From positions 1-12,010 of the forward strand of contig DATJVZ010000198.1 of NCBI GenBank assembly GCA_035501575.1: DNA of 12,010 bases, written 5' to 3'. Positions within the stretch are counted from its first letter, which is position 1; each line of letters opens with the position of its first letter. This DNA is from JAFAGX01 sp035501575 (lineage in GTDB: Bacteria > Acidobacteriota > Terriglobia > Terriglobales > Acidobacteriaceae). The notes below the pieces were generated by a model. The model made no database searches. It was not told the origin of the DNA and was given only the letters and a program-made list of their open reading frames with translations. Positions 1 to 5,179 of this stretch are shown piece after piece. The translations under genes and the position numbers were made by a program.

Positions 1-1086
1 TTGCCGCCCATCCAAATCGTCAGCGCCGAGAGCGCGGTCGAAACCGATCAGCAGAATTTGATTTTGGCCCAGACCAACCTCGAACTGCAGGAGCTGCTGA
101 TGAAAAATGCCCTGAGTCGCAATCTGCAGGACCCGGTCCTGGCCTCCGCCGACGTGATTCCCTCGTCCGCCATGCAATTGCCGGCCAAGGAGCCGGCGGT
201 TCCAACCGAAGACCTCATCAACGACGCCTTGAGCCATCGCGCCGAGCTGTCCGAGTCCCGCATCGACTTGAGCACTCGGGAGATCAATAACAAAGCGGTG
301 CGCAACGCCATGCTGCCCACGCTCGGCGTCTACGCCTATTACGGCGGCGCCGGTATCGGGGGAGATGTGAACCCCACCCTGATACCCCCGTCTCTGGGCG
401 GCGATTGCACGAGCCAGACGAGTAAATTCGGGTGTTTCGATCCGACGGCCGCCGCGCCTCCGTTTCGTTCGGGAAAGCCCGTCAGCTACGGATCCACTCT
501 CGAGCAGATGGTCACTTCCGTGTCTCCGGACAAGGGCCTTGGCATCACGCTAAACATTCCCCTGCGCAATCGCACTGCGGTCGCCGATCAGGTGCGCGCC
601 GAACTCGAATATCGCCAGGCGCAAGTGCGCCTGCAGCAGCTTGAAAATCAGGTCCGTATCGAAGTGCGCAATGCGCAATTTGATGTGAAACAGAACCGCG
701 CGGCGGTAGACGCCGCCCAAGCTGCGGTCGAGTTCCAGCGGCAAACTCTCGATGCCGATCAGAAAAAACTGGCCGTCGGGGTGGGTACCCCGACCGCGGT
801 CTTGCAGGATCAGGCGGCTCTCACCTCCGCCGCGTCGAACTTGGTCTCGGCCATGGCCGCGTACGAGAAATCGCAAGTGGAGATGGATCGGGCCACCGGA
901 CTTCTCCTCGAACGCGCCGGAATCGTGATGGGCGATGCCGAGAGCGGGCGAGTTACTCACATGCCGAACATCCCCTACGCGACTCCTCGCACGGATATCA
1001 AATCCGTCATGCCCTCACGGTCGGATCTGGAATCTCCAACCCCGCCGTCCCAGGCGGCGCCGGTTCCCCAGCCGCCAGGATTCTAG
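1..1086 (+). CDS. TolC-family outer membrane efflux protein (5' partial)
   Basis: C-terminal 361 residues of an outer-membrane efflux protein (OEP/TolC family), the periplasm-spanning channel of tripartite export pumps. The reading frame is open from base 1, so the true start and signal peptide lie upstream; the TTG at base 1 is probably not the start. Visible features are long amphipathic Gln/Ala-rich helices (about residues 10-40, 70-105 and 190-300), a beta-strand pair around residues 104-118 (LPTLGVYAYY) and 178-188 (DKGLGITLNIPL), and the family-typical 'LGITLNIPLRNRTA' turn leading into the second helical repeat. The roughly 60-residue segment between the strands is longer than usual for this loop and has two cysteines, Cys136 and Cys145. 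The tail (about residues 320-361) is Pro-rich and probably disordered. No periplasmic adaptor or inner-membrane pump is visible, but they may lie upstream. Family assignment is confident; substrate unknown. Confidence 0.9.
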   Translation: MPPIQIVSAESAVETDQQNLILAQTNLELQELLMKNALSRNLQDPVLASADVIPSSAMQLPAKEPAVPTEDLINDALSHRAELSESRIDLSTREINNKAVRNAMLPTLGVYAYYGGAGIGGDVNPTLIPPSLGGDCTSQTSKFGCFDPTAAAPPFRSGKPVSYGSTLEQMVTSVSPDKGLGITLNIPLRNRTAVADQVRAELEYRQAQVRLQQLENQVRIEVRNAQFDVKQNRAAVDAAQAAVEFQRQTLDADQKKLAVGVGTPTAVLQDQAALTSAASNLVSAMAAYEKSQVEMDRATGLLLERAGIVMGDAESGRVTHMPNIPYATPRTDIKSVMPSRSDLESPTPPSQAAPVPQPPGF

Positions 1087-1087
1087 G

Positions 1088-1139
1088 CGAGTCTCGAGAT
1101 GCGCATGCCAATTTCCCCCTGAATTGGCATGCCGACTCG
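1088..1139. terminator. Strong stem-loop after the tolC-like gene
   Basis: Two bases after the stop codon there is a perfect 11-bp inverted repeat (GCATGCCAATT at 1103-1113, AATTGGCATGC at 1122-1132) with an 8-nt loop. It is flanked by a second matching pair, CGAGTC at 1088-1093 and GACTCG at 1134-1139. No T-run follows, so it is not a textbook intrinsic terminator. It may act as a transcript 3'-end stabiliser, a Rho-assisted end, or a dyad bound by a protein. The position between two unrelated genes favours an end-of-transcript role. Confidence 0.5.
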
Positions 1140-1170
1140 GGATGCGAAAGCAGGCACATCCTGAGCGTCT

Positions 1171-1199
1171 TTCCCTGCGAGCGCTCTCCAGTTTATGCT
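1171..1199 (+). promoter_or_regulatory. Candidate promoter abutting the glycosyltransferase start
   Basis: TTCCCT at 1171-1176, a 17-nt spacer and TATGCT at 1194-1199 resemble a weak sigma70 promoter. The -10 box ends directly at the TTG start (1200). If used, transcription would start near 1206, exactly where an in-frame GTG lies, implying a leaderless mRNA. No Shine-Dalgarno precedes either start, which fits. The -35 match is poor. Confidence 0.3.
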
Positions 1200-1988
1200 T
1201 TGCCCGTGACCCTCTCCGTCGTGCTGATCACCGAGAACGAACAAGCCAATCTTGCGGCTACGCTCGAAAGCGTGAGGCCGCTGGTCGGCGACGGCCGAGG
1301 CGAAATCATCGTGGTCGATTCCGGCTCGACCGATCGAACCCTCGAAATCGCGCGCTCCTTCGGGGCCAAGATTTTCAGCGAACCGTGGAAGGGCTTTGCC
1401 GCTCAGAAGAATTCCGCGATGGACAAAGCGACCGGCGACTGGGTTCTGCAGCTCGATGCCGACGAACGACTGGAACCAGAATTGGCAAGGGAGATCCTCG
1501 AACATGCCTTGCCGGTGAATGCCGAGGTGCGAGGCTTCTGGATTCCGCGCAAGAACTTCTTCCTGGGGCGCTGGATTCGCCATGGCGGATTCTATCCCGA
1601 TCCCAAGCTGCGCCTGATTCGCCGCGGCGCCGGACAATTTCAGGAATACGGTGCGCACCCCACGATCCAAATCACGGGTTCCACCGGCAGGCTCCAACAT
1701 GCCCTTCTGCACAACGCCTACCCCACGCTGGGCGGCTACCTCGACCATATGAACCGTTACTCCGCCTCGGGTGCTAAGGTCGCGATCGAGAGGGGTTACC
1801 GCGGCTTCCGTCCCTTGAATATCATGGTTCGCCCCCTGCTTACCTTCGTCTACAACTACGGCTTCCGGCTTGGATTCCTCGACGGGCGCGAGGGGCTCTT
1901 GCTGCACCTCTACCACGCTGCCTACGTCTCCTGGAAGTATGCGAAAGCATGGGAACTCGGGCCGCGGAAGCCAGACGCGAGCCGCTAG
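1200..1988 (+). CDS. Glycosyltransferase family 2, WaaE/KdtX-like
   Basis: A 262-residue GT-A fold glycosyltransferase resembling the WaaE/KdtX group that adds sugars to the LPS inner core at the cytoplasmic face of the inner membrane. The N-terminus shows the nucleotide-sugar fold (LSVVLITENEQANL, residues 5-18), the VVDSGSTDRT motif (38-47) and the metal-binding DxD as LQLDADERLE (D86, D88). The middle has the group-typical FWIPRKNFFLGRWIRHGG segment and a conserved KLRLIRRG stretch. The C-terminus is hydrophobic and aromatic (LHLYHAAYVSWKYAKAW), suggesting peripheral membrane contact. Length is normal for the group. TTG 1200 is the first possible start; GTG 1206 is equally plausible (MTLSVVLITENE) because no ribosome site is seen and a -10-like box ends at 1199. 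The nearest upstream gene is the TolC-like one, 113 bases away beyond a stem-loop. The sugar donor cannot be told from the sequence. Confidence 0.85.
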   Translation: MPVTLSVVLITENEQANLAATLESVRPLVGDGRGEIIVVDSGSTDRTLEIARSFGAKIFSEPWKGFAAQKNSAMDKATGDWVLQLDADERLEPELAREILEHALPVNAEVRGFWIPRKNFFLGRWIRHGGFYPDPKLRLIRRGAGQFQEYGAHPTIQITGSTGRLQHALLHNAYPTLGGYLDHMNRYSASGAKVAIERGYRGFRPLNIMVRPLLTFVYNYGFRLGFLDGREGLLLHLYHAAYVSWKYAKAWELGPRKPDASR

Positions 1989-2028
1989 CGGATCGGATCC
2001 AATCGGGCCTCGGCCGAAGCCGAAACCC

Positions 2029-2057
2029 TTGTGACTCACGAAGAGCTCTTCTATGAT
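2029..2057 (+). promoter_or_regulatory. Sigma70-like promoter of the acyl-CoA mutase gene
   Basis: TTGTGA at 2029-2034, a 17-nt spacer and TATGAT at 2052-2057 match the sigma70 consensus at 4/6 and 5/6 positions. The predicted transcription start is near 2064, just before the strong Shine-Dalgarno at 2066. It overlaps the upstream in-frame GTG at 2031, which therefore cannot be the start of a transcript made here. Confidence 0.55.
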
Positions 2058-2065
2058 CAAGGGTT

Positions 2066-2070
2066 GGAGG
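2066..2070 (+). promoter_or_regulatory. Shine-Dalgarno that fixes the mutase start
   Basis: GGAGG lies 8 nt upstream of the GTG at 2079. It is the clearest ribosome binding site in the window and the reason for choosing the 2079 start over the in-frame GTG at 2031, which has no ribosome site. Confidence 0.65.
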
Positions 2071-2078
2071 GGGGTGCG

Positions 2079-3869
2079 GTGGACAACAAACGTTCGAAAA
2101 TTGCCGAAAATCCGGTTTCCGACGTCTACGAAGAACGCCAACCTGCGGATTCCGAAAAGCAGTGGGCGGAGAACACGCTCGCCGCCACGCTCGAGAAAGC
2201 TCCCGAACGCCCGATTGGCTCTCCCACCGGGATCAACCTCCAAGACAACGGGACGGCCCGTTTCACCACCTTGTCGGGCCTTCCCGTGCGGCGCTTGTAT
2301 ACTCGGGCTGACCTCCCCGAAGACTGGAGTTACCAGACCTCGCTCGGCGATCCTGGAGAGCCGCCTTACACTCGCGGCATTCACCCGACCGGCTACCGGG
2401 GCAAGCTGTTCACCATGCGCCAGTTCTCGGGTTTCGCTTCGCCGGAGGAAACCAACGGCCGCTATCAGTACCTGCTCGCCCATGGGGGCGGAGGGCTGTC
2501 GGTGGCCTTTGATTTGCCCACGCTCATGGGTTACGACTCGGATCACCCCGCCAGTGAGGGGGAAGTGGGCAAGTGCGGTGTCGCCATCGACTCTCTCGAA
2601 GACATGGAGATTCTCTTCCGCGGCATCGATCTCGAGAAAACGACGGTCTCGATGACCATTAACTCGCCGGCGTCGATCCTTTGGGCGATGTACCTGGTGG
2701 TGGTCGAGAAGCAGGGCGCCGACTGGAAGAAAATTTCCGGGACGATTCAAAACGACATTTTGAAGGAGTACATCGCTCAAAAAGAATATATTTATCCGCC
2801 CGCGCCTTCCATGCGTCTGGTGGTGGACAGCTTTGAATTCGGTTCCCAGTTCACACCGCGTTTCAACACTATCTCCATCAGCGGCTACCACATCCGGGAG
2901 GCGGGTTCGACCGCCCTGCAGGAATTGGCCTTCACTCTGTACGACGGCGTGGAATACGTCGAATGGGCCCGACGTCGCGGTCTCGATGTCGACGAGTTCG
3001 GACCGCGGCTCAGCTTCTTCTTTAATGCCCACAACGACTTCTTCGAAGAGATTGCCAAGTACCGAGCCGCCCGCAGCCTCTGGTATCGGCTGATGAAGGA
3101 CCGCTTCGGTGCCCAGAACCAGCGCACCCGGCTGCTGCGATTTCACACCCAGACGGCCGGCGTCTCCCTGCCCGCGCAGCAGCCGATGAACAACATTGCG
3201 CGTGTTGCTCTACAGGCGCTGGCCGCGGTCTTGGGTGGAACGCAATCTCTGCACACCGACTCCTACGATGAGGCCTGGGCGCTTCCGACCGAAGAGGCGG
3301 CCCGCCTGGCGCTGCGTACACAGCAGATCATCGCCTACGAATCCGGCGTCACCGAACCCATCGATCCCCTGGGGGGATCGTACTTCCTCGAGCGGCTCAC
3401 CCTCGATCTTGAAAACGGAGCCCGCGACTATTTCCGTAAGCTCGATGCCATGGGAGGCATGGTCAAGGCCATCGAGCGCGGCTATCCCCAGAAGGAAATT
3501 GCCGAGGCAGCCTACCAGTATCAGCGCGCCGTCGAAGCCAAAGAAAAGATCATCGTGGGGGTAAACGACTTCGTGGTCGAAGAGGAGCCTCCCCGCATTC
3601 TCTACATTGACGAAACCGTGGCCCGCCAGCAATTCGCCAAGCTGAAGGCCTTGCGGGCGCGCCGCTCGGGCGAGGAAGTCGGGCGACGGCTGGAGGCCTT
3701 AAAAAAAGCGGCCAGCCAGGAACCCAAGTCCCCGGCCAACGGCAACCTGTCTTCGGCCAATACCATGCCGTTCATCCTCGATGCGGTGCGCGCCTACGCC
3801 ACGGTAGGGGAAATCGCGAACGCCCTGCGGGACGTCTACGGAACCTATACCGAGACCAGCATCCCGTGA
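2079..3869 (+). CDS. B12-dependent acyl-CoA mutase large subunit, isobutyryl-CoA mutase-like
   Basis: A 596-residue catalytic subunit of the methylmalonyl-CoA mutase family, which performs adenosylcobalamin-dependent carbon-skeleton rearrangements of acyl-CoAs. The TIM barrel is intact (about residues 100-485): TMRQFSGFAS, VAFDLPTLMGYDSDHP, GTIQNDILKEYIAQ, ISISGYHIREAG, THTQ-like FHTQTAG, GGTQSLHTDSYDEA and IDPLGGSYFLE. The C-terminal linker ends in the family-typical YATVGEI...YGTY. The B12 domain is absent and is supplied by the small subunit at 4663, as in archaeal mutases and Streptomyces IcmA/IcmB. The catalytic His244 equivalent is present (His271), but Tyr89 and Arg207 of methylmalonyl-CoA mutase are Phe116 and Gln234 here; spacing (F to Q 118, F to H 155) matches exactly. 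Phe/Gln is the known isobutyryl-CoA mutase signature, so standard annotation as methylmalonyl-CoA mutase is probably wrong in substrate. The start is GTG 2079, supported by GGAGG 8 nt upstream and a promoter at 2029-2057; an in-frame GTG at 2031 would add 16 residues. Confidence 0.88.
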   Translation: MDNKRSKIAENPVSDVYEERQPADSEKQWAENTLAATLEKAPERPIGSPTGINLQDNGTARFTTLSGLPVRRLYTRADLPEDWSYQTSLGDPGEPPYTRGIHPTGYRGKLFTMRQFSGFASPEETNGRYQYLLAHGGGGLSVAFDLPTLMGYDSDHPASEGEVGKCGVAIDSLEDMEILFRGIDLEKTTVSMTINSPASILWAMYLVVVEKQGADWKKISGTIQNDILKEYIAQKEYIYPPAPSMRLVVDSFEFGSQFTPRFNTISISGYHIREAGSTALQELAFTLYDGVEYVEWARRRGLDVDEFGPRLSFFFNAHNDFFEEIAKYRAARSLWYRLMKDRFGAQNQRTRLLRFHTQTAGVSLPAQQPMNNIARVALQALAAVLGGTQSLHTDSYDEAWALPTEEAARLALRTQQIIAYESGVTEPIDPLGGSYFLERLTLDLENGARDYFRKLDAMGGMVKAIERGYPQKEIAEAAYQYQRAVEAKEKIIVGVNDFVVEEEPPRILYIDETVARQQFAKLKALRARRSGEEVGRRLEALKKAASQEPKSPANGNLSSANTMPFILDAVRAYATVGEIANALRDVYGTYTETSIP

Positions 3870-3919
3870 TCTCTTCGCGGCTTGCTATCCTTCCAAAGGC
3901 ATTGAAGTCCAAGTCTGCT

Positions 3920-4519
3920 ATGCGAAAAGCCATCACGCATCTGAAGAAAGCCGATCCTGTTCTCGCCGCCCTCATCGATCGCATCGGACCCTGCCGCATG
4001 GCATATGGGCCGCCCGAGTTTCATAGCCTGGCCGAATCTATCGTCTACCAGCAGTTGAATGGAAAGGCCGCAGCAACCATCTTCGAGCGACTAGCGGCCC
4101 TGGCGGGCCAACCGCTCACCGCGCAGGGAATTTTGCGCTTGAGCGAAGCCGAGATGCGGTCCGTCGGTCTCTCCAAACAGAAGTCCTCCTACCTGCGAGA
4201 TATGGCGGACCGCACGCTCAAGGGCCAACTGGACTTCGGCAAGCTCGGCGATCTCTCGGACCAGGACGTCATCGAGCATCTCACTCAGGTCAAAGGCGTC
4301 GGCGTCTGGACGGCGCAGATGTTCCTGATGTTCACTCTCCGCCGGCCCAACATTTTCCCCACCGGAGACTTCGGGGTGAAGTCAGCCATCAAGAAGCACT
4401 ACCGCAAACGTAAACTGCCGACTCCCGCCCAGATGGAAAAGATTGCCAAGTCCTGGGAACCCTACCGCACCACCGCCTGCTGGTATCTGTGGAAGAGCAT
4501 GGACATCAAGACCGTCTGA
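3920..4519 (+). CDS. AlkA-like DNA-3-methyladenine glycosylase (HhH-GPD)
   Basis: A 199-residue base-excision repair glycosylase of the HhH-GPD superfamily, close to the compact AlkA/Mag1 type that removes alkylated purines. Visible are the N-terminal helices (FHSLAESIVYQQLNGKAAATI), the helix-hairpin-helix VKGVGVWTAQMFLMF, and the catalytic Asp in FPTGDFGV, equivalent to E. coli AlkA Asp238. There is no Fe-S cysteine cluster, which argues against an EndoIII/MutY type, and no AlkA N-terminal TBP-like domain, as expected for the short form. The ATG at 3920 begins at the usual family N-terminus (RKAITHLKKADPVLA). The frame is open back to GTG 3866, whose GTGA overlaps the mutase stop, so the longer 217-residue form cannot be excluded. 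It sits between the two mutase subunits on the same strand, probably on the mutase transcript; a functional link is not apparent. Confidence 0.87.
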   Translation: MRKAITHLKKADPVLAALIDRIGPCRMAYGPPEFHSLAESIVYQQLNGKAAATIFERLAALAGQPLTAQGILRLSEAEMRSVGLSKQKSSYLRDMADRTLKGQLDFGKLGDLSDQDVIEHLTQVKGVGVWTAQMFLMFTLRRPNIFPTGDFGVKSAIKKHYRKRKLPTPAQMEKIAKSWEPYRTTACWYLWKSMDIKTV

Positions 4520-4534
4520 AGCCTTGAAACCCGC

Positions 4535-4556
4535 CTTCGGGCGTCTGGCGCCGAAG
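4535..4556 (+). terminator. Hairpin after the glycosylase gene
   Basis: CTTCGG at 4535-4540 pairs with CCGAAG at 4551-4556, 16 nt after the alkA-like stop. With one bulged G the stem can extend by three more G-C pairs around a TCTGG loop. There is no T-run. It lies just upstream of a perfect -10 box, which fits an end-of-unit followed by a new promoter. Confidence 0.4.
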
Positions 4557-4576
4557 AATTCCGCGGTTGTCCCGTA

Positions 4577-4582
4577 TATAAT
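4577..4582 (+). promoter_or_regulatory. Consensus -10 box upstream of the B12-binding subunit
   Basis: A perfect TATAAT at 4577-4582 stands out in GC-rich DNA. The -35 region at 17-nt spacing (4554-4559) is poor, so an activator may be needed. The predicted start near 4589 gives a 5' leader of about 74 nt before the ATG at 4663. It could drive the small subunit and the downstream acyl-CoA genes independently of the large subunit. No cobalamin riboswitch elements were recognised in the leader. Confidence 0.5.
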
Positions 4583-4662
4583 CTGGCTGGCCGTGTGCGA
4601 GCGCTTCGAAGGTCGTCGGGCTCCGCTCTGTCGCGAGATCCAGCAAAGTTTCAAACACCACA

Positions 4663-5085
4663 ATGACCACGGAATCTAAAATCCGCGTGCTCGTAGCCAA
4701 GCCGGGACTCGATGGACACGACCGCGGAGCCAAAGTAATCGCCCGGGCTCTGCGGGACGCCGGCATGGAGGTGATCTACACCGGTCTGCGCCAGACGCCG
4801 GAAATGATCGTCAATGCTGCCCTCCAGGAAGACGTCCACGTCATTGGACTCTCGATTCTCTCCGGCGCCCACAATGCGATTGTTCCTCGGGTGATGGACT
4901 TGTTGAAGCAAAACCAGATGGAGGACGTCATCGTCATCGTAGGCGGAATCATTCCGGATCAGGACATCGCCAATCTCAAGCAAGCCGGGGTTGCCGCCAT
5001 TTTTCAACCCGGCACGGCTATGGACGAGATCGTACAGTTCATCCGCAGCCAGGTCAGATCTCGCGAAGTACCGACTAGCGGTTGA
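4663..5085 (+). CDS. Cobalamin-binding small subunit of acyl-CoA mutase
   Basis: A 140-residue stand-alone B12-binding domain (flavodoxin-like fold) that supplies the lower axial ligand to adenosylcobalamin for the split mutase. The signature DxHxxG is at Asp17-His19-Gly22 (PGLDGHDRG), His19 being the cobalt ligand. The SxL motif follows at Ser64-Leu66 (GLSILSG), and the VGGIIP (93-98) and FQPGT (114-118) segments cradle the nucleotide tail. The length matches MutB-like/IcmB small subunits and the C-terminal domain of fused mutases. It is encoded 793 bases after the large-subunit gene, with the glycosylase in between, and appears to have its own promoter. No MeaB/ArgK-type GTPase chaperone, which normally loads cobalamin, is in the window. 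No clear Shine-Dalgarno precedes the ATG. Methionine synthase- or glutamate mutase-type B12 domains are less likely because the sequence matches the MCM C-terminal type throughout. Confidence 0.93.
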   Translation: MTTESKIRVLVAKPGLDGHDRGAKVIARALRDAGMEVIYTGLRQTPEMIVNAALQEDVHVIGLSILSGAHNAIVPRVMDLLKQNQMEDVIVIVGGIIPDQDIANLKQAGVAAIFQPGTAMDEIVQFIRSQVRSREVPTSG

Positions 5086-5146
5086 AGTCGTGCTCCGGGG
5101 GCGGGGCGCGGATGCGGTCGATTCCAGTGGTTTGCGAGCCCCCGCC

Positions 5147-5155
5147 TGGTATACC
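5147..5155 (+). promoter_or_regulatory. Candidate extended -10 box before the carboxylase gene
   Basis: TGGTATACC fits an extended -10 (TGn followed by TATACC) 25 bases before the ATG at 5180. The -35 match is weak. The segment also contains GGCGGGG at 5100-5106 facing CCCCGCC at 5140-5146, able to form a long-looped stem. Low-confidence internal promoter of the carboxylase-lyase-hydratase run. Confidence 0.25.
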
Positions 5156-5179
5156 GTAGGAAATTCAGGTCCTTCCGGC

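Noticed and set aside
935..1777. 280-codon plus-strand frame overlapping the TolC-like and glycosyltransferase genes
   Set aside because: Arg/Pro/Ser-rich out-of-frame shadow crossing the palindrome and two real genes.
1083..3146. 687-codon open frame on the minus strand opposite the glycosyltransferase and mutase genes
   Set aside because: It lies antisense to two clear protein families, its translation is Arg/Gly/Val-rich without recognisable domains, and long antisense frames are expected in GC-rich coding DNA.
2079..3869. Reading the mutase as 2-hydroxyisobutyryl-CoA mutase (HcmA)
   Set aside because: From memory HcmA has Ile at the Phe116 position and an Asp in the segment that reads SVAFDLP here; both differ.
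4589..4662. Possible cobalamin riboswitch in the leader of the B12-binding subunit
   Set aside because: The leader is too short and no B12-box-like conserved segment was recognised.
4991..5179. 63-residue N-terminal extension of the carboxylase overlapping the B12 subunit
   Set aside because: The overlap is a different frame of the B12 gene and does not resemble carboxylase N-termini; ATG 5180 gives the usual family start.
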